Source of the DNA: Thermohalobaculum sp050043005
Lineage (GTDB): Bacteria; Pseudomonadota; Alphaproteobacteria; Rhodobacterales; Rhodobacteraceae
Assembly: GCA_050043005.1 (NCBI GenBank)
Contig: JBHJIZ010000078.1
Location: 1 to 64,000 of the forward strand
Length of the DNA: 64,000 nt
Direction of reading: 5' to 3'
The notes beneath the pieces are model-generated. The model worked only from the letters and a program-made list of their open reading frames with translations, ran no database searches and was not told the origin of the DNA. Positions within the stretch are counted from its first letter, which is position 1; every line of letters starts with the position of its first letter. Below, piece by piece: positions 17,267-25,801 of the stretch. The position numbers were made by a program, and so were the translations under genes.

Positions 17267-17740
17267 CTATTGCGTGGCCTCGGCCGGTGCATCGACGGCT
17301 TGATCGGTCACCAAACCGATCGACCGAAAACCACCTGCGTTCAAATCGCCCATCACTCGCATGACGATACCATAGTCCAACGTCCGGTCAGCGCGCAGGA
17401 AGATCTTCTTTGACTCGCGCTGTTCAGCGATGGCCGTCAGTTTTGGAAGCAACTCTGCCGGGACAACCGCCGTCTTTTGAATGAAGATTGCCCCTGTCGC
17501 ATCAATGTTGATCGTCAGCGGTTCTTCTTGTGCCTGCGGCAAGGGTTCGGCGCGGGTCTTGGGCAATTCCAGAGGGACACCGACCGTCAACAGAGGCGCC
17601 GCGACCATGAAGATGATCAGCAGAACCAGCATCACGTCGACAAATGGCGTTACGTTGATCTCGGACATCGGCGCGCCGCCGCGCCTGCCGCGTCCACGAC
17701 GCGACCCACGTCCGCCCGCCTTTTGAACCGAGGCACCCAT
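17267..17740 (-). CDS. tolR: Tol-Pal system protein TolR (ExbD family)
   Basis: A protein of 157 residues. A basic Gly/Arg-rich cytoplasmic tail precedes INVTPFVDVMLVLLIIFMV, the ExbD/TolR transmembrane helix, whose Asp is the proton-pathway residue. A periplasmic domain follows. It works with TolQ to energise TolA. The ATG at 17740 overlaps the tolQ stop; a GTG one codon earlier is possible. Confidence 0.95.
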   Translation of the reverse strand: MGASVQKAGGRGSRRGRGRRGGAPMSEINVTPFVDVMLVLLIIFMVAAPLLTVGVPLELPKTRAEPLPQAQEEPLTINIDATGAIFIQKTAVVPAELLPKLTAIAEQRESKKIFLRADRTLDYGIVMRVMGDLNAGGFRSIGLVTDQAVDAPAEATQ

Positions 17741-18507
17741 CACACATCATCCGAATTGTGCCGGTCGATTTGCCGCGCCAGGATCGTCGAAAACTCGTCG
17801 GCGAAATTCTCCAGCCCGCCGGTGATGCTGTCGGCTTCGGCCAGCAGCCGGTTATAGGCCATGACGGCCGGGATCGCGGCCAGAAGACCCAGGGCTGTTG
17901 CCAGCAAAGCCTCGGCAATGCCGGGTGCCACAACGGCAAGGTTCGTGTTCTGCTGAACGGCGATCGATTCAAACGAGTGTTTGATGCCCCAGACCGTCCC
18001 AAACAGACCGACGAACGGCGCGACCGCTCCGACTGAGGCGAGGAAACCGAGCCGCTTGTTTACCTGTTCGCTCTCGCGCGCAATCGCCACGTTCATGGCT
18101 CTGTCGACCCGCTGCAAGGTGCCGGGAATAAGGCCCGAATCCGAGAATGAGCGCCGCCATTCGGTCATCCCTGCCACGAAGACCCGCTCGATCGGTGTCC
18201 TGGTCGCGTTCGATACACGCTCAAAAAGCTCGTCCAACGGTTGGCCGGACCAGAAATTCTCTTCAAAGCGTCCCGCACCGCGTCTCAGCCGGGCATAAGC
18301 CAGCCATTTCTCAAGAATGATCGCCCAGGCCCAGAACGATGCAAGAACCAGCAGCGCCATGACGATCTTCACCGTGATCGTGGCGCGCATGAACATGGCC
18401 ATGACCGAGAAGTCGGTCTCGACCACGGCATCGGGGATTGCCTGTTCGCCCAGTGCCGCCTGCGCTGCTATCAGCACGCCGGTTCCCAAACCCACCCAAG
18501 TACTCAT
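17740..18507 (-). CDS. tolQ: Tol-Pal system protein TolQ (MotA/ExbB family)
   Basis: A protein of 255 residues with three transmembrane segments (about 38-60, 155-177 and 190-212). The ExbB/TolQ motif GTVWGIKHSF lies near residue 170. TolQ forms the proton-conducting motor with TolR. It is the first gene of the tolQRAB unit. The 148 bases between it and ybgC upstream may contain its own promoter. Confidence 0.96.
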   Translation of the reverse strand: MSTWVGLGTGVLIAAQAALGEQAIPDAVVETDFSVMAMFMRATITVKIVMALLVLASFWAWAIILEKWLAYARLRRGAGRFEENFWSGQPLDELFERVSNATRTPIERVFVAGMTEWRRSFSDSGLIPGTLQRVDRAMNVAIARESEQVNKRLGFLASVGAVAPFVGLFGTVWGIKHSFESIAVQQNTNLAVVAPGIAEALLATALGLLAAIPAVMAYNRLLAEADSITGGLENFADEFSTILARQIDRHNSDDV

Positions 18508-18655
18508 CCATTATCCCGTTCTGTCCGCTCGATCCCGTGGGTCCGGCTGCATTTTGCAACTCTCTCACCCCAGGATGACGCCTTTATGCGCGATTATGGC
18601 CGGAAATGCGACCATTTCACTTTGACGCGTTAGATCGGGTTAACCTTGGTTACGA

Positions 18656-19057
18656 TCAACCCTGCCCGTTGAGTTGCACGAGATTTGCACGCACTTCCGG
18701 CGGAAAACCCGTCGGGCGACCGGCAAGGGTCATGCAGGCGACCGTGATTTTCGCCTCGATCAAGCGGTCGTCGCCGCGCCAGATCTCCTGATGCATCAGC
18801 GCTGACGCCCGCTTGACCTGTTCCGCCCCCGTCCGGACGTCCAGAGCATCGTCAAAGCGTGCCGGCGCAAGGAACTCGACATTCGCCCGCCGGACTACGA
18901 AGACGATGCCCCGTTCCTTCAAGGCAACCTGATCGACGCCCAGATCCCTCAGCGCCTCGGTCCGGCCACGTTCGAGAAAGCGCAGATAGTTTGCGTAATA
19001 GACCACACCACCAAAGTCGGTGTCTTCGTAATAGACGCGAACCGGAAACCTATGCAT
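18656..19057 (-). CDS. ybgC: Tol-Pal system-associated acyl-CoA thioesterase YbgC
   Basis: A hotdog-fold thioesterase of 133 residues. RVYYEDTDFGGVVYYANYLR near the N-terminus holds the catalytic Asp of the 4HBT/YbgC family. It hydrolyses short- or medium-chain acyl-CoA or acyl-ACP in the cytoplasm and is linked to phospholipid metabolism. It lies upstream of tolQ, the conserved position. Its start lies eight bases inside the end of the preceding gene. Confidence 0.94.
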   Translation of the reverse strand: MHRFPVRVYYEDTDFGGVVYYANYLRFLERGRTEALRDLGVDQVALKERGIVFVVRRANVEFLAPARFDDALDVRTGAEQVKRASALMHQEIWRGDDRLIEAKITVACMTLAGRPTGFPPEVRANLVQLNGQG

Positions 19058-19712
19058 CGCGGCTCTCGGTTTCCGGTGCGTCGGTTTCGGTGACGGTCAA
19101 TCGTGCAGCAAGGCGCAAGGCGAAGGCCGGATCGTTTGACGTCTTCGGCAAAACCGGATCATACGCGCAGCGCAGCAAGTCAGCATAAGCCGGTTTCAGC
19201 AAGCATAAGCCATCGTCGGTGATCGCCAGTGGGCTTTCCTCCATGAACGCCGCATCCGACCAGAGCAACAATCCCTGGAATGCCTGCCCGAGCGCCAAGG
19301 TCTGAGCCGAAACCTTCTGCAATTCCTTATCGTAGCGCAGCAGCGTGATGCACAAGCGGATCGCGCCATCGTTCTCGAACCCGAAGACCCGATACTGGTT
19401 GGCTTCGTGCTCGGTCAGCGTCTCGATCAGATCGTGCAGGTTCGGGATCAGCTTGATCAGGTTTGGCGCCTCGAACAGTTCGCTCCAGTCGTTGACCAGG
19501 AAAACCAGAAAGTTTGCACCAAGCTCTGGGTCGATCTCCTGCACCGGCAATTGTGCGATCCGGGCAGCTGTTCGGATCCCGTCCTCGAAGATCTTGCATC
19601 CCTCGTCATTCGTCCCGACGATTACAGGCGCCAGCGCGCGACCCCAGCGGGCAAACCTGAAGGCGCCATCGCGGCGGGTGAACTGGCTTTCGACCCAAGC
19701 GGGATCTGACAT
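19050..19712 (-). CDS. Conserved hypothetical protein, coupled to ybgC
   Basis: A soluble protein of 220 residues with no signal peptide or membrane segment. I recognise no domain. It is acidic, with aromatic clusters (FLVFLVNDWSELFEAP) and a leucine-rich C-terminal half. It opens with MSDPAWVESQFTRRDGAFRFARWGR. The stop region overlaps ybgC by eight bases, which makes it the probable first gene of the tol operon. The context suggests an envelope-linked or regulatory role. I do not assign a function. Confidence 0.75.
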   Translation of the reverse strand: MSDPAWVESQFTRRDGAFRFARWGRALAPVIVGTNDEGCKIFEDGIRTAARIAQLPVQEIDPELGANFLVFLVNDWSELFEAPNLIKLIPNLHDLIETLTEHEANQYRVFGFENDGAIRLCITLLRYDKELQKVSAQTLALGQAFQGLLLWSDAAFMEESPLAITDDGLCLLKPAYADLLRCAYDPVLPKTSNDPAFALRLAARLTVTETDAPETESRDA

Positions 19713-19792
19713 CGCTGGCCTCGCTGAAAATGCTCGAGACCAGCGTTACCGCCACCAGACACAAAGCAACAGAGCGCTCGCCGTCACAGGCC

Positions 19793-20635
19793 TCAGGCTT
19801 CCAGCCTTGCGGCCTCCCACGCCATCATTGCCCGTTTGATCGGAAGGCCCCAGTGATAACCGCCGAGGCCGCCGTCCCGGCGCATGGCGCGATGGCATGG
19901 GATCAGCCACGAGATCGGGTTACGCCCTACTGCGGTGCCGACAGCACGGACCGCGCGTGGATTGCCAACATGCTTCGCGATCTCGGAATAGGTCGTGACA
20001 TGACCCGAAGGGATGGCCATCAGCGCCTCCCACACCTTGATCTGGAACGGGCCGCCGATCGGCGCCATGGCAAGCTCGCCCTGTCCGGTCAACGCGGCGT
20101 CCATCCATTGCTTCAATGCTCCCGGCTCCTCGATGTATTCGGCATCCGGCCAGCGCGAGCTCATGTCCGCCCAAGTCACCTCCCGCCCAAACTCGGCCGC
20201 GAAAGCCAAACCACACAGACCGCGGTCGGTGCCCATGGCGAGCGCGTCGCCGAAGGGAGTGGCGAACCAGCCCCAGCGGATCACGAGGCCTGCCCCTTTG
20301 CGTGCGTAATCACCCGGCGTCATCGCCTCCCACCGCACGAACAGGTCATGCAACCGGCCCGGAGAGCTGAGCCCGCTCTCCAGCGTGGCATCGAGCACGG
20401 TAAATCGATCCTGCAGCAAGCGTTTCGCATGATCGAGCGTCAGATATTGCAGATACCGCTTGGGTGATACACCAACCCACTGGCTGAAGACTTTCTGAAA
20501 GTGTGCCGGGCTCAGCCCGATGGCATCGGCCACGTCATCGAGCGATGGCTGCTCGGTCGTACGATCCTCAATATAGCGCAGCGCTGCGGCCATCAGATCG
20601 TACTGAAATGCGTCCTGGTGGGTCTGGATGTTCAT
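19793..20635 (-). CDS. AraC-type regulator fused to methylated-DNA-protein-cysteine methyltransferase (Ada-like)
   Basis: A protein of 280 residues. An AraC-type helix-turn-helix domain (about 15-112) precedes an MGMT domain (about 120-275). The MGMT domain has the active site PCHR at 246-249 (Cys247) and GHVTTYSEIAKHVGNP at about 211-226. It lacks the N-terminal zinc/methylphosphotriester domain of full-length Ada, so its activation signal may be alkylation at Cys247 or another cue. I chose the ATG at 20635 over one 45 bases upstream because the AraC domain starts directly after it. It would remove O6-methylguanine and regulate repair genes. The acyl-CoA ligase gene diverges from it. Confidence 0.85.
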   Translation of the reverse strand: MNIQTHQDAFQYDLMAAALRYIEDRTTEQPSLDDVADAIGLSPAHFQKVFSQWVGVSPKRYLQYLTLDHAKRLLQDRFTVLDATLESGLSSPGRLHDLFVRWEAMTPGDYARKGAGLVIRWGWFATPFGDALAMGTDRGLCGLAFAAEFGREVTWADMSSRWPDAEYIEEPGALKQWMDAALTGQGELAMAPIGGPFQIKVWEALMAIPSGHVTTYSEIAKHVGNPRAVRAVGTAVGRNPISWLIPCHRAMRRDGGLGGYHWGLPIKRAMMAWEAARLEA

Positions 20636-20781
20636 CGCGTCCTCCGATTTGTCGCCACCATACCGTTTGACAGCGCCCACTCCACCCGGTTCCTGCGATG
20701 GATCGGGACTCGACTGGTTTCATCAGGCCGATCAGTTTGTATAGGCTGCAAGCGTCGAACTCATCGCGAAACGGGATGCCC

Positions 20782-22272
20782 ATGAACCTGTCCATAGGTC
20801 TTCAGCAGGTCGCGCTGCGCCAACCCGACCACCCGGCTATCCTGTGGGAAGGCGCGCAGCTCAACTATGCCGGGTTCGCAGATCAGGTTTCGAGGATCGC
20901 GGGAGGGCTACGCGACAGGCACGGATTGCAGCCAGGCGCGCGTGTCGCGATGGCGATGGTTAACTCGCCTGAGTTTCTGCCAGTATTGTTTGGCATCTGG
21001 CGCGCCGGGATGGTTGCGGTTCCAATCAACGCAAAACTGCATCCGCGCGAGATGTCCTGGATCTTCCAGAACTCTGGTGCGCGGCTTGTGATCGCATCAC
21101 TAGGCATTGCGCAGGCGCTTGAGGCCAATCTGACGGTGATTTCAACCGCGGATGTCGACTACGCGGCGCTGCTCGCTTCCGACCCTGTGGCTCGAGTGGA
21201 GAGCGCTCCGGATGATCCTGCGTGGATCTTCTATACTTCCGGGACGACCGGACGCCCGAAAGGCGCTGTGCTGACGCACCGCAACCTTCTGGCGATGAGC
21301 CATGCGTACTATGCCGATTGCGATTTTGTCGGACCGCAGGATGTGCGGCTGCATGCAGCACCGATGTCCCATGGATCCGGCATTTACGCACTGCCTTTCG
21401 TCCTGAAGGGAGCTCAGAACCTGATCCACGGTCACGGATTTGATCCAGCAAGCGTCTATGATGTGCTTACCGAGCACAGGAACGTGTCGTTCTTCGCCGC
21501 GCCGACCATGGTGACCCGTCTGACCGCGCACGGAAGGTCCAGCGGCGATGTCTCGGGACTCAAGACACTCGAGTATGGTGGTGCGCCGATGTATGTCGCC
21601 GATTGCCGCCGGGCGCTCGAGATCTTTGGCGACCGCCTTTATCAACTCTACGGCCAGGGCGAGGCACCCATGACGATCTCCAACGTCACCAAAGCGATGC
21701 ATGTCGAGGCAACCGATGAGTTGCTCGGATCGGCCGGATGCGCCCGAACCGGCTGCGAGATCGCGATTCTGGATGGGTGGGAGCCGCAACCGCCCGGCAC
21801 GGTGGGCGAGATCGCGACGCGCTCGGACTGCGTGATGTCGGGATATCTTGGGAATACTGACGCGACGGACGCAGCGCTTCGTGATGGCTGGCTCCGCACT
21901 GGCGATGTCGGAGTCATTGACGCTGCTGGCATCCTGACGCTCAAGGATCGCTCGAAGGACATGATCATCTCTGGCGGATCGAACATCTATCCGCGCGAGA
22001 TCGAGGAGGTGCTGCTCACCGCGCCCGAGGTCCGCGAAACCGCTGTCGTCGGCGCGCCGCATCCGGACTGGGGTGAAGAGGTCGTCGCGTTCGTCGTCTC
22101 GGAACTCGGCGCATCGCTGGCCCCGGAAACCCTCGATCGGCTTTGCCTCGAAAATCTCGCGCGCTTCAAGCGACCTAAGCGATACGAGTTCGTCGATGCC
22201 CTTCCGAAGAACAATTACGGGAAAGTGGTCAAGACCGAACTGAGATCCTTGTTGGGATCACGCCAGTCCTGA
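20782..22272 (+). CDS. AMP-dependent acyl-CoA synthetase/ligase
   Basis: An ANL-superfamily enzyme of 496 residues. The P-loop YTSGTTGRPKG is at about 151-161, the YGQGEAPMTI region follows, then the hinge DRSKDMIISGGSNIYPREIEE, and the C-terminal acyl-CoA lysine is in NNYGKVVK. It activates a carboxylic acid as acyl-AMP and then acyl-CoA. The substrate is unknown; the sequence resembles medium/long-chain or malonyl-type ligases. The start is one of two nearby ATGs (20776 or 20782); the latter has GGGA at a plausible distance. Confidence 0.88.
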   Translation: MNLSIGLQQVALRQPDHPAILWEGAQLNYAGFADQVSRIAGGLRDRHGLQPGARVAMAMVNSPEFLPVLFGIWRAGMVAVPINAKLHPREMSWIFQNSGARLVIASLGIAQALEANLTVISTADVDYAALLASDPVARVESAPDDPAWIFYTSGTTGRPKGAVLTHRNLLAMSHAYYADCDFVGPQDVRLHAAPMSHGSGIYALPFVLKGAQNLIHGHGFDPASVYDVLTEHRNVSFFAAPTMVTRLTAHGRSSGDVSGLKTLEYGGAPMYVADCRRALEIFGDRLYQLYGQGEAPMTISNVTKAMHVEATDELLGSAGCARTGCEIAILDGWEPQPPGTVGEIATRSDCVMSGYLGNTDATDAALRDGWLRTGDVGVIDAAGILTLKDRSKDMIISGGSNIYPREIEEVLLTAPEVRETAVVGAPHPDWGEEVVAFVVSELGASLAPETLDRLCLENLARFKRPKRYEFVDALPKNNYGKVVKTELRSLLGSRQS

Positions 22273-22308
22273 CCGCATCGCTTCAGGCTTTTACTTGCCG
22301 GACGGTGA

Positions 22309-22764
22309 TCACTCCAACACTTTTGGCCAGTTCGCATCGCCCGAGGCAATGTGGCCCGGGATGTCTTCTTCCCACGTGCTCTGAACGTCCTTGTTATAGT
22401 TCAGATACAGCTTTCCATCGACGATCTTCCAGGCGTCGGGATCGGTCGATGCCGTGTAGCCTTGCGAGACAGCCCAAGCGCAATAGCCGCCATATTGCGG
22501 TGCGTACTTGGCTGGATCCGCAATGAACAGGTCGCGATTCTCGGCGCTGGAGAAGCGCCACACCGCGCCGTTCCACTCATGGGTGAAGTCAGAGGATCCT
22601 TCGACCGGGCGGCCCTCGGTGAAGTAGGCGACGGGATCAGTTCCATCGATCGCCGTACCGAACAACGATTGATAGACGGCTTCTTTCGCTGACGCTGTCG
22701 TCGCCGTGATCGGGGTCATCAAGACCGCAAAGGCGGCAAGGATCGAGAATAGAAAGTTGCGCAT
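22309..22764 (-). CDS. YHS-domain protein, exported
   Basis: A protein of 151 residues with a signal peptide of about 26 residues (ending in TASA) and a YHS-type domain. The domain is recognised by DPVAYFTEGRPVEGSSDF and the YGGYCAWAVSQGY stretch with a single Cys. YHS domains are associated with metal-containing proteins. The gene stands alone between a convergent acyl-CoA ligase gene and divergent dapB. The role is unknown, perhaps periplasmic metal handling. Confidence 0.82.
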   Translation of the reverse strand: MRNFLFSILAAFAVLMTPITATTASAKEAVYQSLFGTAIDGTDPVAYFTEGRPVEGSSDFTHEWNGAVWRFSSAENRDLFIADPAKYAPQYGGYCAWAVSQGYTASTDPDAWKIVDGKLYLNYNKDVQSTWEEDIPGHIASGDANWPKVLE

Positions 22765-22953
22765 TCGGGGCTCCGTTGAAGCAGGTTTTTCTATGATTTA
22801 GCAGATAGGGGCTCGTCAGGTTCGGTCGACCTATGCATCCGGCGCCCCACGCAGACGTTATCCGTTCGTGAACGGTTGCGTGGACGCGCACGACGGGGTT
22901 GCCCGACGTCACCGACGCTATATCTTGGGGCATGAGAATCGGGGAGCCACATC

Positions 22954-23769
22954 ATGGCGGAAAAGACACCCATCGCAGTCGTCGGATGCTCCGGCCGGAT
23001 GGGTCAGATGCTGATCCAGGCGATCGACGAACGCGACGATTGCGAGCTGAGCGGCGTGACCGAGCGCTCGCGTCATCAGTGGATCGGCAACGATCTGGGT
23101 GAAGCCATGGGCGGTGCCGCACGCGGCATCAATGTATCTGACGATCCGCTCGAGGTCTTCGCCCGTTCGCGCGCTGTCCTCGATTTCACGGCACCCGCGG
23201 CAACGGTGGTCCATGGAGACTTGGCGGCGCAGGCGCGTCTTGTTCACGTGATCGGGACGACGGGTCTGGAGGACGAACATTTAACGCGGCTCTCGGCCGC
23301 GGCGCGCCACGCAGTCATGGTCCGTGCCGGAAACATGTCACTGGGCGTCAATCTTCTCACCAAGCTGACCCGGCAGGTCGCAAGCGCCCTGGATGCCGAT
23401 TTCGATATCGAGATCGTCGAGACCCATCACCACCACAAGGTGGACTCTCCGTCCGGCACTGCTTTGATGCTGGGCGAGGCCGCGGCAGAGGGCCGGGGCG
23501 TCGCCTTGCGCGATGTTTCGGATCGCGGACGCGACGGGATCACCGGGGCGCGGAAACGGGGCGATATCGGTTTCGCCGCACTGCGTGGCGGTGATGTCGT
23601 GGGCGAGCACGACGTGATCTTTGCGGGTGCGGGCGAGAGGATTGTGATGCGGCACATTGCGACGGACCGGATGCTGTTTGCGCGCGGCGCGATAAAGGCA
23701 GCGTTGTGGGGCCAGGATAAGAAGCCCGGCGAGTACGATATGTTCGATGTGCTGGGGATCAGCGCATGA
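22954..23769 (+). CDS. dapB: 4-hydroxy-tetrahydrodipicolinate reductase
   Basis: A cytoplasmic enzyme of 271 residues of lysine and diaminopimelate synthesis, which reduces the DapA product with NAD(P)H. The nucleotide-binding motif GCSGRMGQ is at 11-18. The catalytic segment ETHHHHKVDSPSGTA is at 156-170, with the active-site His pair and Lys162. GGAG lies nine bases upstream of the ATG. The next gene overlaps its stop by four bases. Confidence 0.97.
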   Translation: MAEKTPIAVVGCSGRMGQMLIQAIDERDDCELSGVTERSRHQWIGNDLGEAMGGAARGINVSDDPLEVFARSRAVLDFTAPAATVVHGDLAAQARLVHVIGTTGLEDEHLTRLSAAARHAVMVRAGNMSLGVNLLTKLTRQVASALDADFDIEIVETHHHHKVDSPSGTALMLGEAAAEGRGVALRDVSDRGRDGITGARKRGDIGFAALRGGDVVGEHDVIFAGAGERIVMRHIATDRMLFARGAIKAALWGQDKKPGEYDMFDVLGISA

Positions 23770-24215
23770 GCGCACCGTTGCACATGGTCAAGCTCTGCGT
23801 TGGCGCAGATGTCGTCGACGATCTGCGCGAGTGGCAGGGCGGGCGGATCGCCGAGCGCCGCAAGGCCGGTCTTGACCCACGCCCGAGGCACGTCACCCGT
23901 ATGTGGCCCCGGCGCTCGGACGAGATTTTGGCTGGCGGCTCGCTCTTCTGGGTCTTCCGGGGTGCGGTTCTGGCGCGTCAGCGGATCGAGGACTTGCAGG
24001 AAGTTATTGGCCAGGACGGCATCAGGCGCTGCGCAATCGTCATGTCGCCCGAGATTGTTCTAGTCGAAACCCGTCCGCGCCGACCATTTCAAGGGTGGCG
24101 TTACCTCGATGCCAAGGACGCACCACCGGACATCCGCAACCAATCCGCAGATACGGTAACGCTTCCTCCGAAACTGGCGATTGCGCTGGATGATCTTGGC
24201 GTGGTTGCGCGCTGA
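23766..24215 (+). CDS. DUF1489 family protein
   Basis: A soluble protein of 149 residues of the DUF1489 family (alphaproteobacteria; function unknown). It has an HVTRMWPRRSDEILAGGSLF segment near residue 40 and PFQGWRYL near 107. It starts at an ATGA overlap with dapB, so both are co-translated. No catalytic motif can be assigned. Confidence 0.8.
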   Translation: MSAPLHMVKLCVGADVVDDLREWQGGRIAERRKAGLDPRPRHVTRMWPRRSDEILAGGSLFWVFRGAVLARQRIEDLQEVIGQDGIRRCAIVMSPEIVLVETRPRRPFQGWRYLDAKDAPPDIRNQSADTVTLPPKLAIALDDLGVVAR

Positions 24216-24282
24216 GAGAGCGCCTGACCAGCAATCAGACGAACCGGACACTGCGCTCAACCACAGCGTCGCGGCTTGAGCG

Positions 24283-24987
24283 CTAGTCCTTGAACCGTGC
24301 AGCGTTGGCAGCCGCCGCGGCCTCGACATCGCCGTGTCCAAAGGCTGACGGGCGCGGTTCTGGCAGTTGGAGTGCTGCCTGGGTCTTCTTGCGCGCATCA
24401 ATCCTGTCGAACCACGCGTTGAGATGCTGCAGACCGTCGACATTGACGGTGGCCCAAAAGTAACTGCGTGCCCAGGGATAGGTCGCCATATCCGCGATCG
24501 ACATCGCACCGCCCACCAGCCATTCGCGTCCGTCGAGTCGGGCGTTCAACACCTCGAGCAATCGGCGGCTCTCGTCCACATAACGTTTGATGGCATAGGG
24601 TACATCGTCGCCATTCGGCTTGGCGATCCGCTGGAAGAACATCGCCTGTCCCATCATCGGACCGATCCCGCCCATCTGGAACATCAGCCATTGCAGCGTT
24701 TCCGAACGCTCCTCGGGATTGTGGCTCAGAAACATGTCGTATTTCTCGGCCAGGTACCAAAGGATCGCACCGCTCTCGAACACGGCGAAATCGTCATTGC
24801 CGCGATCAACGATCGTCGGGATGCGCCCGTTCGGGTTCAGCTTGATGTAATCGGGCGCTTTCTGCTCCTTTTTCGAGAAGCTTATCGGCACCAGTTCGTG
24901 GTCGATCTCGCCTTCGTGCAGGAAGATCAACGGCTTCCAACCATTCATGGTGTTGGCGGTGTAAAGCAGGATATCAGGCCGCGACAT
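24283..24987 (-). CDS. Glutathione S-transferase family protein (YfcG/Ure2-like)
   Basis: A cytosolic GST of 234 residues. The N-terminal thioredoxin-like domain contains NPNGRIPTIVD (about 53-63) and FESGAILWYLAEKYD, the glutathione-binding beta-alpha-beta core. The C-terminal half is the helical domain (QMGGIGPMMGQAMFF). The N-terminal TANTMNGWKP is typical of the nu-class/YfcG disulfide oxidoreductases. I chose the ATG at 24987; the open frame continues much further upstream without family similarity. It diverges from the HxlR regulator, which probably controls it. Confidence 0.88.
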   Translation of the reverse strand: MSRPDILLYTANTMNGWKPLIFLHEGEIDHELVPISFSKKEQKAPDYIKLNPNGRIPTIVDRGNDDFAVFESGAILWYLAEKYDMFLSHNPEERSETLQWLMFQMGGIGPMMGQAMFFQRIAKPNGDDVPYAIKRYVDESRRLLEVLNARLDGREWLVGGAMSIADMATYPWARSYFWATVNVDGLQHLNAWFDRIDARKKTQAALQLPEPRPSAFGHGDVEAAAAANAARFKD

Positions 24988-25085
24988 GTATCGTCTCCGA
25001 TTGCTTACTGGCCGAATGGGCAGTGCCGCATCCAGCTCCCGGCGATAGCTCGGAATTGAATGCACAAAAGACAACCAGTATACTT

Positions 25086-25100
25086 TTGGTAACCTACCAA
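25086..25100. promoter_or_regulatory. Candidate operator between the GST and hxlR-type genes
   Basis: TTGGTA-ACC-TACCAA is a perfect 6+6 inverted repeat, 30 bases upstream of the HxlR-type start and about 100 bases upstream of the GST start. Size and symmetry fit a dimeric winged-helix HxlR regulator site, and GTATAC just 5' could be part of a promoter. The assignment rests on symmetry and position only. Confidence 0.5.
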
Positions 25101-25129
25101 TCTGGAAGGGCGGACGATGGAGCAACGCA

Positions 25130-25504
25130 ATGCGGGCGCGTGTTGAGCAAGACGATCGGGGACGCAGGCAGGCCCACGATGCTTGCCTTGAACCCTGCGC
25201 GATCGAGACGGGGATGCGGATCATCGGGGGCAAGTGGACGGGGTCGATTCTGTGGCATCTCAAGGATGGGCCCGTGCGCTTCAACGATTTGGCGAGGATG
25301 ATAAGCGGCGCCAGCAAGAAGATGATCACCGAACGGCTCAGGCAGCTAGAAGCCAGGGGTCTGGTGCGGCGCGAGGTTCTGAACACATCACCCGTCTCGG
25401 TACATTACGAGATCACTGAATTCGGTCGAAGCGCGTTGGGGTTTCTGGACGAACTGCGCAAATGGGGTGAGGGTCTGCCCGACGCCGTGACGCAGAACAC
25501 CTGA
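25130..25504 (+). CDS. HxlR-family winged-helix transcriptional regulator
   Basis: A DNA-binding protein of 124 residues with the HxlR/DUF24 pattern: a Cys before IIGGKWTGSILWHL, then RFNDLARMISGASKKMITERL and a VHYEITEFG wing. Two cysteines in CLEPCAI could sense electrophiles or oxidants, as known for YodB-type members. It is divergent from the GST gene, a common pairing. It probably autoregulates and controls GST expression in response to thiol stress (inference). Confidence 0.87.
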   Translation: MRARVEQDDRGRRQAHDACLEPCAIETGMRIIGGKWTGSILWHLKDGPVRFNDLARMISGASKKMITERLRQLEARGLVRREVLNTSPVSVHYEITEFGRSALGFLDELRKWGEGLPDAVTQNT

Positions 25505-25801
25505 TCAGGCCATCACGAACGGACGGTACCCCGAGTGCTTGGTCTCGACAGTGATTTCCGCTTGGCGTCTAAGCAGGTTCTGACCCAGCTTTATTTCCAC
25601 CAACAAGAGTGTTTTGAGCTGAGCTACGCTCTTAGAAATAGGTCCACCACGTGCCGCTCCTTAGTCCTCTTCTCGACACTCCGACGACGGCATGTGTGAC
25701 TGCGCTAAGGCGATCGCCTGCGTACGGAATCTGGGTACTCTTTTCGCAGAACAGCCTTTAGCCTTTTCACAGAGCTGCACAGCACGAGCGAGGACAGGCA
25801 G
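25505..25801. other. Gap with no recognisable gene
   Basis: About 300 bases between the HxlR-type regulator and the MDR gene. I see no coding frame with family similarity and no strong hairpin. The only clear signal is GAGGA just before the ATG at 25802. Confidence 0.5.
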
